Positions 16,261-25,927 are shown, counted from the stretch's first letter. The stretch: DNA of 64,000 nucleotides from Oceanobacillus arenosus (GCF_003369575.1 NZ_PIOC01000028.1:34430-98429), one strand, 5' to 3'. The notes: generated by a model from the sequence alone, not told the origin. Translations and numbers: made by a program.

Positions 16261-17487
16261 ATGGATAATAATATTGATTTAACTAAACAAAATGAAAAAT
16301 CTTATACAATACCTTCGGAGCGTCTTCCGTGGGCTGGTTTAATTGCACTAGCTATGGCTGGATTCATATGTATCCTTACCGAAACTATACCAGCTGGCCT
16401 ATTAATACAGATAAGTGAAGGACTCGGTGTGTCAGAATCCCTAGCAGGTCAACTTGTGACGGCTTATGCCCTTGGCTCACTAATTGCGGCTATTCCTATA
16501 ACCACTGCGACACAAGGGTGGCAAAGGAAACCCTTGCTCCTTTTATGTATTATTGGATTCCTTGTATTTAATACTATTACAGCCCTATCGTCTAGTTTGA
16601 CGTTAACTTTAATAGCTCGTTTCTTTGCAGGTGTAACCGCTGGAGTCTTGTGGGGGATGACCGCGGGATACGCACGACTTATGGCACCAGATTCACTCAG
16701 GGGAAGAGCAATGGCAGTAGCCATGGTTGGTACTCCTCTAGCATTAGCTTTTGGTGTTCCTGTGGGGACATTTCTCGGTTACCTTGTTGGCTGGAGATCT
16801 GTCTTCGGAATAATGTCACTCTTAGCAGCATTATTGATTATATGGATTATCTGGAAACTTCCGGATTTTCCTGGGCAAACATCTGAAAAGCGAATTACCC
16901 TTCTCAAGGTTTTCGTTACTCCTGGGGTTCGCCCAATTTTGTTTGTTGTATTGGCATGGATACTTTCTCATAACATACTTTATACTTATATCGGACCATA
17001 CCTTTCCGAAGCAGGTCTTGCCCAACGAGTTGATTTGGTTTTACTCGTTTTCGGTACTGCATCTTTAGTTGGAATCTGGGTTATAGGTGTATTGATTGAG
17101 CGTATACTATTACGTACTTTAGTTTTAATTAGTCTGTTTGGGTTTGGGTTGGCGTCATTAGCATTAGGTATCGGAATTAGTCATCCTACCATCATTTATA
17201 TTGCTGTAGGTTTATGGGGGTTAACCTTTGGAGGAGCAGCTACACTTACGCAAACGACAATAGCAGATACTGCTGGAAAAGGTGCGGAACTTGCCCAATC
17301 TATGTTAGTTACTGTTTGGAATCTCGCTATTGGTGGAGGAAGTGCAATTGGAGCAATCCTAATGGAATCATTTGACGTGGGTTCTTTTCCTTGGGTAATG
17401 TTTATCCTCATTCTTCTTGGATTCCTTGTAGTGTTTCGTGCAAGTGTTTATGGGTTTCCATCAAAAGATCCAATGACTAAATCATGA
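16261..17487 (+). CDS. MFS transporter, DHA1 (AraJ/drug-exporter) type
   Basis: 408 residues with 12 predicted membrane helices. Helix 1 begins LIALAMAGFICILTETIPAG. The conserved loop 2–3 and antiporter motif region (RFFAGVTAGVLWGMTAGYARLM; MVGTPLALAFGVPVGTFLG) match DHA1-family proton antiporters. Putative role: export of a drug or metabolite, controlled by the divergent Lrp-like regulator. GGGGG at 16246 provides the ribosome binding site. Substrate not determinable. Confidence 0.9.
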   Translation: MDNNIDLTKQNEKSYTIPSERLPWAGLIALAMAGFICILTETIPAGLLIQISEGLGVSESLAGQLVTAYALGSLIAAIPITTATQGWQRKPLLLLCIIGFLVFNTITALSSSLTLTLIARFFAGVTAGVLWGMTAGYARLMAPDSLRGRAMAVAMVGTPLALAFGVPVGTFLGYLVGWRSVFGIMSLLAALLIIWIIWKLPDFPGQTSEKRITLLKVFVTPGVRPILFVVLAWILSHNILYTYIGPYLSEAGLAQRVDLVLLVFGTASLVGIWVIGVLIERILLRTLVLISLFGFGLASLALGIGISHPTIIYIAVGLWGLTFGGAATLTQTTIADTAGKGAELAQSMLVTVWNLAIGGGSAIGAILMESFDVGSFPWVMFILILLGFLVVFRASVYGFPSKDPMTKS

Positions 17488-17825
17488 TATGCTTTCTTCT
17501 TAAGTAGAATTTATTGATGACTTCCACTAGGAGGGATAATAATGGACTAAAAATCTCTCGGTTTCTAGCTCAGGATTCTTTAGAAAAGGGATTGAGAGAT
17601 TGAGTGAAAATGGTCGGGTGGAATGTTATTTTCCGATGGGATAAAAAATAAAGGATGGTGCCTATTAGTCATACATAATATGTATCACCCTTTTACTTCA
17701 TGTTCAACAAACAAACATTTTGCATTTTTATTGTTAGTCATTCAAACTTCTAATAATATCCCCTGATCCAATTACAATTACACCGATATTATTCTATTTC
17801 TTCAATCCCATTTTCGAAGGGATTT
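17488..17825. other. Intergenic region with degenerate hairpins, no gene
   Basis: AATCTCTC (17552) pairs with GAGAGATT (17593), and a weaker hairpin (GGATGGTG with TATCACCC) ends at a CTTTT run near 17696. The latter shares TTAGTCAT and TAATAT loop sequence with the terminator at 24490. An isolated GGAGGGATAATAATG at 17530 leads to a stop after two codons. Confidence 0.4.
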
Positions 17826-18410
17826 TTATTGAAATAACATCGTAACCGCAGTATAAACAAGTAACAAAGCCATGATGGTATTGAAAACGGTTTGATACTT
17901 AGCAATAAACTTCTTGAATAATGACCCAAACAAACTCCAACTGAATGTTCCTGAGAATCCAATTACAGCTAACAAGATTACAAATAGAAACTGAGTCAAA
18001 TAATGTTGATAAAAGGGTGTCACGAATGTAGCCGTAACTGTAATGGCATAAATAGTTGCTTTAGGATTGATGAATTGCAATATAGCGCCTGACTTTAAAT
18101 TGTTATATCGATTATTAAATTGTTGTTCTTTACCAGGTTTGCTCGTAATTATTTTATAAGCTAGATAAAGTAAATACAGACAACCAAATAATTTCATCAT
18201 TAACGCTACTTCTGGAAAAATGGTATTTAATGCAACACTAAAATAATTAGCGAATAATAATAATATGAAAAATCCAAAACCAACCCCTACGCAAAATCTG
18301 AAAGTCTGTTTCAAACCAAATTTATTGGCATAATACAACGACATAATATTATTAGGACCTGGTGTGAAACTTGCGACAAAAGCGTAAACCAATAGTGACA
18401 ACATTGACAT
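17826..18410 (-). CDS. LysE family amino-acid exporter
   Basis: 194 residues from ATG 18410, which has GGAG 10 bp upstream (longer frame lacks support). The family hallmark FTPGPNNIM is near the N-terminus and the six-helix pattern fits LysE/RhtB proteins, with the conserved QFINPKATIYAIT after helix 3. These membrane proteins export amino acids by proton antiport. The gene is divergent from an XRE-cupin regulator, an arrangement repeated at 43.5 kb with an AzlCD exporter. The specific amino acid is unknown. Confidence 0.92.
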   Translation of the reverse strand: MSMLSLLVYAFVASFTPGPNNIMSLYYANKFGLKQTFRFCVGVGFGFFILLLFANYFSVALNTIFPEVALMMKLFGCLYLLYLAYKIITSKPGKEQQFNNRYNNLKSGAILQFINPKATIYAITVTATFVTPFYQHYLTQFLFVILLAVIGFSGTFSWSLFGSLFKKFIAKYQTVFNTIMALLLVYTAVTMLFQ

Positions 18411-18461
18411 GATGATTGCACTCCGTTGTATGTTATAATGCACAAAAATGGAGGATACGAT
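18411..18461. promoter_or_regulatory. LysE/XRE-cupin divergent control region
   Basis: Only 51 bp separate the two starts. TATGTTATA at 18429 overlaps a TATAAT-like –10 element. It is the reverse complement of TATAACATA, found twice in the paralogous control region at 43530–43558. Confidence 0.45.
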
Positions 18462-19019
18462 GTGAAGGAAATACATGTGGTGGTAGCTGAAAATGTGAAA
18501 GCATACAGAAAGGCTAATAAATTAAGTTTGGATAAAGTTTCAGAATTAACAGGTGTCAGTAAAACAATGTTAGGCCAAATAGAACGTGGCGACTCTATTC
18601 CAACAATAACGACCTTGTGGAAAATTGCGAATGGATTAAAGATTTCATTCACTTCACTAATTAAGGAATTAACGAATGATGTAACGATAATTTCAAAAAA
18701 CGATTTATTGGAATTGCCAGGGAATGATGGGAAATATAAAGTGTATCCATATTTTCCGTTCGAAAATGATAAGCAGTTTGAAATATACATGGTAGAAATT
18801 GAGCCAGGCGGGTATTTAGAAGCAGATCCTCATCATGAGGGCACAGAGGAATACATAACTGTATTTGATGGGCAGCTTGAATTAACGATAGTAGGGCAAA
18901 CCTATTTACTCGAAAAAGATCACTCGATCAGATTCAAAGCTAACTGTAAACATGCGTACTACAATCCAGGCAATGAATTGACACGATTAAATATGACGAT
19001 TAATTATCCATCCATGTAG
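18462..19019 (+). CDS. XRE-family HTH regulator with cupin domain
   Basis: 185 residues from GTG 18462 (GGAGGA 6 bp upstream). The N-terminal Xre-type helix-turn-helix (residues ~10–65: KLSLDKVSELTGVSKTMLGQIERG) is followed by a C-terminal cupin-2 barrel with EGTEEYITVFDGQLEL. Such proteins sense small ligands through the cupin and repress neighbouring transporters or catabolic genes. Its divergent partner is the LysE exporter. It is a clear paralog of the regulator at 42940–43497, with nearly the same recognition helix. Confidence 0.92.
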   Translation: MKEIHVVVAENVKAYRKANKLSLDKVSELTGVSKTMLGQIERGDSIPTITTLWKIANGLKISFTSLIKELTNDVTIISKNDLLELPGNDGKYKVYPYFPFENDKQFEIYMVEIEPGGYLEADPHHEGTEEYITVFDGQLELTIVGQTYLLEKDHSIRFKANCKHAYYNPGNELTRLNMTINYPSM

Positions 19020-19245
19020 ATCAAATCATATTTAAAAATTCCAATGGTTTCTCATCAGTTCAAAAATTCTTTTAATAAAGCTATGTACCAATTGTTTCAA
19101 GATCTAAAGCCAAACCAACTTGAAAAAATAAAGATTGTTAATATTTACTTTTACGTTTAAACGATGTTTTCTGGTGTTCGTTTGCTATTCTACAAAAAGG
19201 CCTTTAGTGGTATATGGAATAAGGGATTTGAACAAATAAGTTGAA

Positions 19246-20106
19246 TTACTCAATATTGTTCATAAGTGAGTTATTTAACTCAATAAACTGTTTTTCTAAA
19301 GGTGTTAATTCATGGTTTAGACGAGTAATTAGATAATAGTCGATGTATCTATACAATGATGGGACTTCTAAATAATTATTGATTTTATAGCAGTTTGCTA
19401 TGCGCTTTGGTACTAAGGATATTCCCATACCCATCAATGCGAATTGCACTAAAGTTTCAAGTTCGCCCACTTCAATGATTTCACCGTGTTCAATATCTAA
19501 GCCTGTGAAAATATTACTTAATATGGAGAGATACAAACACTTATCAGATAATACTAGTAAGCTTTTGCCACTTATATACGCATCAAAGTTTGTGTTTGGA
19601 TCTATAGCTTTACCTATTATAACCATTTCTTCAAGTCCTGTTTTTTTATAGTTTATTTGCTTATTGTCTAGAGCGCCAATCGTATAAGCAATATCAATAT
19701 TTCCAAGAAGGACTTGTTTTTCAATATATTCTGTTGAACCAGTTTTTAAGGTTACCGATAAATCAGGGTATGTTTTAATTAATTTATTTAACGCGCTTGA
19801 GAATTGCATCCCACCGACTGATATCATCGTGCCAATACGGAGTTTTTCCTCATGCTTTTTCATCTCATTTTCTGTTTCTTCCCAAAGGAAAAGTATTTTT
19901 TTAAATTGAAGATATAATTTTTCTCCATATCTTGTTAATTTTACTCCCTTTGAATTTCTGATAAACAGTTCTTGATTATAATGAGATTCAATCTTTTTTA
20001 TTTTTGCAGTCATATTGGATTGAAGGTGATTTAGTTCAATTGCAGCTGCTGAAATGCTTTTTAATTCCGCAACTGTAACAAATGCTTTTATGTTTTCTAT
20101 ATCCAC
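19246..20106 (-). CDS. LysR-type transcriptional regulator
   Basis: 286 residues from GTG 20106 (AGAAGGAAA upstream). The winged helix at residues 1–60 (MDIENIKAFVTVAELKSISAAAIELNHLQSN... GVKLTRYGEKL) is followed by a periplasmic-binding-protein-like effector domain. It is divergent from the oxidoreductase gene at 20233 and probably controls it. The intergenic region has inverted ATATCAT/ATGATAT sites. Co-inducer unknown. Confidence 0.92.
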   Translation of the reverse strand: MDIENIKAFVTVAELKSISAAAIELNHLQSNMTAKIKKIESHYNQELFIRNSKGVKLTRYGEKLYLQFKKILFLWEETENEMKKHEEKLRIGTMISVGGMQFSSALNKLIKTYPDLSVTLKTGSTEYIEKQVLLGNIDIAYTIGALDNKQINYKKTGLEEMVIIGKAIDPNTNFDAYISGKSLLVLSDKCLYLSILSNIFTGLDIEHGEIIEVGELETLVQFALMGMGISLVPKRIANCYKINNYLEVPSLYRYIDYYLITRLNHELTPLEKQFIELNNSLMNNIE

Positions 20107-20232
20107 TTTATTTCCTTCTCCCATCAAAAAAAGTGATATGAATATCATAAATTAACATTATTAATGATATTATATTTTAATTATACTAAGTTTGGAGATA
20201 ATCACTACAATAAAGTTTTGGAGGGATAATTG
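20107..20232. promoter_or_regulatory. Candidate LysR operators
   Basis: TGATATGAATATCA at 20134–20147 is a perfect interrupted palindrome. AATATCAT (20141) and ATGATATT (20164) form a second inverted pair, 15 bp apart. A TATACT –10-like box lies at 20182. Confidence 0.45.
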
Positions 20233-21351
20233 ATGAGGGACAAAGTAATTAATGTAGGGATAATAGGTGGATCTTTAAATAATCAGTGGGCTAGTAAAAC
20301 ACATATTCCAGTACTTATAGAAAATCCTTCTTATAGAATCACAGCTATTGGAACTTCTAGAATGGAAACAGCAAAAAAAAGTGCCATAAAGGTTAATGCT
20401 ACCTGGGCTTTTACAGATTATGAAGAATTAGCTAAATCTAAAGATGTCGACTTGGTAGTAGTTAGTATAAAAGTTCCTTTCCACTACGAAGCTTGTATAG
20501 CAGCCATTGAGGAAAATAAGCATCTCTACTGTGAATGGCCTTTAGGTGTAGATACTGTACAAGCTAAAAAGTTGGCAAATTTAGCTAATCAAGCGAATAT
20601 TCACCATGCTATTGGCTTACAAGCTAGGCAATCCCCAGAAGTTAATTATTTAAAGCAAGCGATAGAGAAGGGGGAAATAGGGAAAGTACTATCCTGCACG
20701 ATGCAAGTAGCTACTCAATCTAAGGGGAGAATAACTGACCAAAGAAGCGCGTATCTACTAAAAAAAGAGAATGGGGCTAACTTACTCACCATTCATGGAG
20801 GGCATTCTCTCGATGTTCTTTGCTATATTTTAGGTGATTTTAAAGAATTAACAGCTACTATGAATATAAATTATACAGAAGCGATTATAAAAGAGACTGG
20901 AACTAAAACATCTAAAAATACAGCTGATCAAATATTAATACATGGAACACTCGTCGATGGTGCTTCAGCATCTGTTCATATTCAAGCCGGAGTACATCCA
21001 AATTTTAATTTAGAAATTAGAGGGGAAAAGGGTATTTTTCGTTTAACACAAAATAATTCTTCAGGTCATGTTCAATTTGGTAATCTCAATGTCGAAAAGA
21101 TTATACATCCTAATTATGCATCCTTAAATACTGAAACAGATGATGTTTACTCTGAAGAAGTAAAAGTATCCTCAGTAAAAGATAGTAGTCCAAGAAGATA
21201 TGTTGAACATGCTTATAATACTCTGGAGAAAGACATATCTGAACATAAGTGTCAAATTCCTAATTTTAATGACGCTGTTAAACTACATCAGCTATTAGAT
21301 GTAGTTAGAGAATCTGCAAAGGAAGGTAAAAAAATAGTCTTAGTAAATTAA
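20233..21351 (+). CDS. Gfo/Idh/MocA family oxidoreductase
   Basis: 372 residues from ATG 20233 (GGAGGG upstream). An N-terminal Rossmann fold begins VINVGIIGGS and includes the DLVVVSIKVPFHYEA strand and the family motif EWPLG in place of the usual EKPLA. The C-terminal alpha/beta domain follows. The NQWASKTHIPVL segment resembles Gal80-like members. These enzymes oxidise or reduce sugars and cyclitols with NAD(P). The unusual EWP, shared with Gal80-like proteins, leaves catalytic function uncertain. Likely controlled by the divergent LysR regulator. Confidence 0.88.
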   Translation: MRDKVINVGIIGGSLNNQWASKTHIPVLIENPSYRITAIGTSRMETAKKSAIKVNATWAFTDYEELAKSKDVDLVVVSIKVPFHYEACIAAIEENKHLYCEWPLGVDTVQAKKLANLANQANIHHAIGLQARQSPEVNYLKQAIEKGEIGKVLSCTMQVATQSKGRITDQRSAYLLKKENGANLLTIHGGHSLDVLCYILGDFKELTATMNINYTEAIIKETGTKTSKNTADQILIHGTLVDGASASVHIQAGVHPNFNLEIRGEKGIFRLTQNNSSGHVQFGNLNVEKIIHPNYASLNTETDDVYSEEVKVSSVKDSSPRRYVEHAYNTLEKDISEHKCQIPNFNDAVKLHQLLDVVRESAKEGKKIVLVN

Positions 21352-21386
21352 GTAATAACAAATCAATCATGATCTTCCACGATCGG

Positions 21387-21419
21387 GCGCATTTCTTGAG
21401 CAAGAAATGTGCTCTTCTT
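21387..21419 (+). terminator. Terminator of the oxidoreductase gene
   Basis: Stem GCGCATTTCTTG/CAAGAAATGTGC with a 2-nt AG centre, then TCTTCTT. It is a strong hairpin with a weak T-tract. Confidence 0.6.
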
Positions 21420-21591
21420 AATGAATTGGGCCATTAATTGAATATGGAAATTGATAATCTTCTCTTAAATATAAAAAGGTTAGATAAAGGGGAGAAGCAA
21501 ACGTGAATTTTCTGAAATTAAATAAAAAGGAGATAGAATTAATTTTCATCCCCTTTTACTTAATTTCTAAAATATATCCTCTACTACGAAA

Positions 21592-22848
21592 TTACTTCTG
21601 CATAATCTCCTTAGTGGGACGGTAGGTAGCTATCCAGAATATTAGAGCCAAGGCACTGACAGAGACACCGAATAAACATACCCCATTCCAACCATAATTT
21701 GCGTATATGTTGGTTGAAAGTATGGAACCCGTGGCACTACCAACAGAATAAAAAACCATGTATGCAGCAGTAAGCCGACTTCTTGCGCCAGGACGGGCTG
21801 TAAAAATCAAACTCTGATTGGTGACATGAACTGCTTGTACAGCGAGATCAAGAAGGATAATGCCAATAATTAATACGAGAATGGAATCGTTAATAAAGTA
21901 AATAAAGAACCATGATGCTATGAGTAACACTAATGCTACAAATGTTGTTAGTTGTCCTAATCCTCGATCAGCCAGTCGCCCAGCCCGTGCTGCAGCTAAT
22001 GCTCCAGAAACCCCAGCCAGACCAAATGCTCCAATAGCCGTATGTGAAAATGAGTAAGGTGGAGAACTCAATGGTAACACCAAAGAAGTCCAAAAAGTAC
22101 TAAAAACAATAAAAATCAAAAGTGCTAATATCCCACGAATCAGTAGAATCCTTTCTTGAACAAATAACATTAGAACTGAATGTAACAACTTTGGGTAGGA
22201 TAGAGATGGACGCTGATAAACAGTACCCGGAAGTCCTTTGTGTAATAAGCCAATCAAAATCAGAATTAATACAGCTGAAGAGAGGTAGACAGAACGCCAA
22301 CCTCCAAGATCAGCCATTATGCCAGCAAACGTCCTTGCTAGTATGATGCCAATGACAACTCCACTTGTAACGAAACCAACTACTCGTCCACGCTCAGCAG
22401 GAACAGCCGACGTTGATGCATATGCGACTAGAGTTTGTGTAACAGAGGCGAGCAATCCTACCACCGCAATACCTATGAAAAACACTATACTGTTAGGAGA
22501 TACGCCAACAACCACTAACGCAGCAACTAACATGAACATTTGACCAATAATCAAATGCCGTTGATTTAATAAATCACCCAGTGGGACCAATAAAAGCAGT
22601 CCTAATGCATAACAAATCTGACTAACTGTAATTACAATTCCAATGGTTGAAGGATCAATATTGAATTCAGTAGCTAGTGAATCAAGTAATGGATGGGCGA
22701 AATAGATGTTTGCAACAGCCATACCACAAGCTATTGCTAATAATAGTTCTGTATATCTAGACAATGTTGAATTGGGTGCTAATTGTGACGCATCCGTTTT
22801 GCTAGCGAAATCCTCAGTAAATTTTATATTTTTTTCATTACTATCCAT
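21592..22848 (-). CDS. MFS transporter, TetR-linked exporter
   Basis: 418 residues from ATG 22848 (AGAGGATG 8 bp upstream; the 34-residue longer frame is not supported). Twelve membrane helices follow a soluble N-terminus of ~35 residues; motifs LLVPLGDLLNQRHLI and GRVVGFVTSGVVIG are typical of DHA1-type exporters. Its promoter (TTGACA, 17 bp, TATATT) and the operator TATACTGATTGGTAC lie just upstream. The same operator precedes the divergent NTF2-like/TetR operon, so all three genes probably answer to one repressor. Confidence 0.9.
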   Translation of the reverse strand: MDSNEKNIKFTEDFASKTDASQLAPNSTLSRYTELLLAIACGMAVANIYFAHPLLDSLATEFNIDPSTIGIVITVSQICYALGLLLLVPLGDLLNQRHLIIGQMFMLVAALVVVGVSPNSIVFFIGIAVVGLLASVTQTLVAYASTSAVPAERGRVVGFVTSGVVIGIILARTFAGIMADLGGWRSVYLSSAVLILILIGLLHKGLPGTVYQRPSLSYPKLLHSVLMLFVQERILLIRGILALLIFIVFSTFWTSLVLPLSSPPYSFSHTAIGAFGLAGVSGALAAARAGRLADRGLGQLTTFVALVLLIASWFFIYFINDSILVLIIGIILLDLAVQAVHVTNQSLIFTARPGARSRLTAAYMVFYSVGSATGSILSTNIYANYGWNGVCLFGVSVSALALIFWIATYRPTKEIMQK

Positions 22849-22890
22849 TTTATTACATCCTCTTATCAATATTTTTACTGATGAGTATAA

Positions 22891-22950
22891 TATACTGATT
22901 GGTACAAAATAATTCTTATTAAATATAATCCTGACTTGTTTAGGTGTCAA
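22891..22950 (-). promoter_or_regulatory. Promoter and TetR-type operator of the MFS gene
   Basis: Reading the minus strand: TTGACA (22950–22945), 17-bp spacer, TATATT (22927–22922), then the operator (22891–22911 on plus: TATACTGATTGGTACAAAAT). Confidence 0.75.
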
Positions 22951-23059
22951 GTTCGTTATTAATATTATCTATTGGCAATAAAAGGATTTGACCATTGAGA
23001 TTATAAGCATGCTCTTCATTATTTCAATTAGAGAGAGTAAATGAAAAAACCAACCGATA

Positions 23060-23119
23060 TTGACAAAAAGGCGATAAATGAATAAAATTGAACTATACTG
23101 ATTGGTACGGTATAAGGAG
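23060..23119 (+). promoter_or_regulatory. Promoter and TetR-type operator of the NTF2-like/TetR operon
   Basis: TTGACA (23060–23065), 17 bp, TAAAAT (23083–23088). The operator TATACTGATTGGTACGGTAT then A covers the expected start site at 23094–23114. The first 15 bp are identical to those of the MFS operator. The ribosome binding site AAGGAGG follows directly. Confidence 0.75.
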
Positions 23120-23127
23120 GTTTCGAT

Positions 23128-23652
23128 ATGGATAGAAAAAGAAGGTTTGATAGAGACGTAGCAATTGATGAACGAAATCAATCAATAGAATTAACAGGTG
23201 AAACTTCTTTAACAAAATCGCCCTCATCAATACAGGATAACGAACAGATTGTAAAAAAGTTTTTTGAAGTTGTTAGATCAGGTAACAAACCTGAACAAGC
23301 TGAAAAATTCATGGCGAAAGAGGTAAAAGCCCATCAGATGAATTCAGAAAGGATGGTGACAATAATAAGATCACCCATGAATTATGCAGAACATATAAAA
23401 GAAATGTTGGATGTATGGGGGAACTTTAAAATTGAAATTCAAGAACTTCTTTCTCAAAATCAGAAGGTTTATGTTAGATGGAAACAGATTGGAAAACATA
23501 TTGCGGGATATGAGGGCTACCCACCTACAAATAAAGAAGTTATTGAAATAGGTAGTGCCGTATACCAACTAGAAAATCAAAAGATAGTGGAATATTGGAT
23601 TCAAGTGGACAGACTTGGAGTCATTGAGCAGATAAAGCGAAATCAAAAATAA
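23128..23652 (+). CDS. SnoaL-like / ester-cyclase type NTF2 protein
   Basis: 174 residues. After a polar ~35-residue N-terminus, an NTF2-like fold is recognisable (NEQIVKKFFEVVRSGNKPEQAEKFMAKEVKAHQ; later KIVEYWIQVDRLGVIEQIK), close to SnoaL/polyketide-cyclase-like or ester-cyclase proteins. It precedes and is probably co-transcribed with the TetR gene. Enzymatic activity cannot be confirmed. The operator over its start site suggests strong repression by TetR. Confidence 0.82.
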   Translation: MDRKRRFDRDVAIDERNQSIELTGETSLTKSPSSIQDNEQIVKKFFEVVRSGNKPEQAEKFMAKEVKAHQMNSERMVTIIRSPMNYAEHIKEMLDVWGNFKIEIQELLSQNQKVYVRWKQIGKHIAGYEGYPPTNKEVIEIGSAVYQLENQKIVEYWIQVDRLGVIEQIKRNQK

Positions 23653-23701
23653 GATTGCTATCAGTAGGGAAATTTTGTTTTCTAATGAAGGAGGATTTAT
23701 C

Positions 23702-24283
23702 ATGGTTCGACAACGTGAATTTGATAAGGAAAAGGCATTGGATGATGCTATGGGACTTTTTTGGGAGAAGGGATATGCTGCCACATCGATTAGTGATTTA
23801 ACAGCCGTTATGGGAATACAACGACCCAGTTTATACGCAACGTTTGGAGATAAAGAGAAATTGTTTGAAGCTGCTTTGCGTAAATATACAAATTTGCATG
23901 CCACCCACATTAGAACAAAACTACAAAACACTTCATCTGTGAAGGAAGCATTTCGTAATCTATTTGAAGAATTGATAGAAAAAGAGTATAAGACCAAAGT
24001 AAGTAAGGGCTGTTTTTGTATTAATACAATTGTAGAGCTTGCCCCACACGATGAAAAATTTGAAATTCTTACAAGGGAGCATGAAATGTATCTTTCCGTC
24101 ATTTTTCAAGAAACCCTTCTAAAAGGTATTAAATCAGGTGAGTTAGAAGGCAACCTAGATGTTAAAGCCTTAGCTCAAACATTAGTTGTTGCATTAATTG
24201 GAATTACTGTTTTATTGAAATCCCATCCAGAGCGATCATTCGTAGATAAATCTGTAACTTTAATATTATCGTTAATAAGATAA
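23702..24283 (+). CDS. TetR/AcrR family transcriptional regulator
   Basis: 193 residues from ATG 23702 (AAGGAGG 7 bp upstream; the longer frame from 23675 starts before this site). The N-terminal TetR helix-turn-helix reads FDKEKALDDAMGLFWEKGY... TSISDLTAVMGIQRPSLYATFGDKEKLF, and a C-terminal TetR-like ligand domain follows. Its single Cys-containing stretch KGCFCINTIVEL may be of interest for redox or electrophile sensing, as in NemR-like repressors. It likely represses its own operon and the divergent MFS exporter. Confidence 0.93.
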   Translation: MVRQREFDKEKALDDAMGLFWEKGYAATSISDLTAVMGIQRPSLYATFGDKEKLFEAALRKYTNLHATHIRTKLQNTSSVKEAFRNLFEELIEKEYKTKVSKGCFCINTIVELAPHDEKFEILTREHEMYLSVIFQETLLKGIKSGELEGNLDVKALAQTLVVALIGITVLLKSHPERSFVDKSVTLILSLIR

Positions 24284-24489
24284 ATGGAAGAAAGTTAGGA
24301 TTAATGGAGTTATATCTTTGATAAGCATTCCTTCCAAAAAAAAGACAAAAACAAAGAAAATTGGAACCATAATATCTATTCCACAAACGAGGTCATTTAA
24401 TGAAAGATGAGTTTAGAATTATATAACGAATGTAAATGATTTTTACCATGTGAAAATCTATAAAGATGAGTGTATTAGACAAGAGTATA

Positions 24490-24528
24490 TGGGTGAGCGA
24501 TGTTAGTCATGATTAATATCTCTCACCC
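24490..24528 (+). terminator. Terminator downstream of the TetR operon
   Basis: Stem GGGTGAG/CTCACCC with a loop of about 23 nt, followed by TTT. Bases 24284–24489 contain nothing gene-like. Confidence 0.6.
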
Positions 24529-24570
24529 TTTATGCTTTCGCAACAAGGGTAGTTTTGCCTTACTGAAAGA

Positions 24571-25911
24571 TTATAAAAAGTAGTTTTGGGAATTTTCTAA
24601 CGCATTTGCAATTTTCCTTATTCCTTCTTCAATTCGATAGTCGTCAACATTGGAAACATTCAACTTCAAAATCCGTTCGTGATAAAAGTCAGCTAAGTAA
24701 TTTCTTTCAACTGTATCCAAATATATGCCTTCTTCATGCAAATGATAAACAAATGATTTTAAATTCACACGCTTTGGCAACCTAATATGACTATGCATTG
24801 CAATTTCTGATGATGACTCGTAGGTAGGTAGATAATCTAATATTGATTGATGCAGGATTTTCGCACGTGCATGATAGATGTTACTGACTTTCGTTTTATT
24901 ATGTTCAAACATACCATTTTTCAAATAGAGATATAATGCGGCTTGTGAAATCATAGAGCTGTCGATATCCGTTGTCATTTTGTATCCTTGAAAAATGTCA
25001 ATAATCGAAGGAGGAAGAACCGCCAATCCAACTCTTAACCCAGGAAACATAATTTTTGAAAAACTTTTTAAATAGATGACTTTATCGTGGTAATCATCAG
25101 CAAAAAGAGGATCGTTCTTTGGATTATATTCAAAATCTGCTAAATAATCATCTTCTAAAATGTATACATTATATTGGTCTGCTAATTGTAAAATAGCCTC
25201 TTTTTCTTTTTTGCTGTATGACGTCCCTAAAGGATTATGAAAGCGTGGCATTGTATAAAAAAATTTAATATCTTCTTCATGAAATATTTGTTCTAGTCGA
25301 TCTAAATCAATACCTTTCGCGGTACGATGAATTCCTATTGCTGGCAGCTGTAAGGTCTTCAGCAGTTCCATATATAAATGATAGCTAGGTTGTTCAACTA
25401 GAATGGTGGAACGATTATTTGGAAATGGCATAATACTTACTAAAGAAAGAGCCTGTTGAACACCTGTAGTGATGAAAATCTGTTCGTCTTGCGTGAATAC
25501 TTGGTAAGATTCTAACAGCTTTTTAGCTTCTGCAATGAGTGGCGGCCAACCCTTTGGCGTTCCATAGCGAAATAATTCTTCTTGATAGGTATCAATTGCT
25601 TTATTTATGCAGTGTTGAAATTCCTTATAAGGAAATGCATGCCAAGTGGGAGATGCGCTGGCAAAATCAATTATGTCAGTGGATGATGGGGTTTTGAAGA
25701 GATTATTATCCACAACATAATAACCACTTTTCGGTACGGCATAAATAATATGTTGCTCCTCCAATTTTTTTAAAGCGGTCAATACCGTGCTTTTACTACA
25801 AGAATATTGCCCAGTTAAATTTCGAATGGATGGTAATTTTGCACCTGTCGAAAATGTACCAGACTGAATTTGCATCAGAAGTGATTGATAGATTGATTCA
25901 TATTTAAGCAT
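24571..25911 (-). CDS. MocR-type regulator (GntR HTH + PLP aminotransferase fold)
   Basis: 446 residues from ATG 25911 with CCTCCTT (AAGGAGG) just upstream. An N-terminal GntR winged helix (KLPSIRNLTGQYSCSKSTVLTALKKLEE) is followed by a fold-type I aminotransferase domain with the PLP-lysine region YLKSFSKIMFPGLRVG and ILEDDYLADFEYN. MocR proteins are transcription factors whose aminotransferase domain senses PLP or amino acids. It is divergent from two EamA exporter genes and probably activates or represses them through the palindrome at 25928. Confidence 0.93.
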   Translation of the reverse strand: MLKYESIYQSLLMQIQSGTFSTGAKLPSIRNLTGQYSCSKSTVLTALKKLEEQHIIYAVPKSGYYVVDNNLFKTPSSTDIIDFASASPTWHAFPYKEFQHCINKAIDTYQEELFRYGTPKGWPPLIAEAKKLLESYQVFTQDEQIFITTGVQQALSLVSIMPFPNNRSTILVEQPSYHLYMELLKTLQLPAIGIHRTAKGIDLDRLEQIFHEEDIKFFYTMPRFHNPLGTSYSKKEKEAILQLADQYNVYILEDDYLADFEYNPKNDPLFADDYHDKVIYLKSFSKIMFPGLRVGLAVLPPSIIDIFQGYKMTTDIDSSMISQAALYLYLKNGMFEHNKTKVSNIYHARAKILHQSILDYLPTYESSSEIAMHSHIRLPKRVNLKSFVYHLHEEGIYLDTVERNYLADFYHERILKLNVSNVDDYRIEEGIRKIANALENSQNYFL

Positions 25912-25927
25912 CGTAAACCTCCTTGCA

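Noticed and set aside
24284-24489. Small frames between the TetR gene and its terminator
   Set aside because: No start with a ribosome binding site; AT-rich and without coding pattern.
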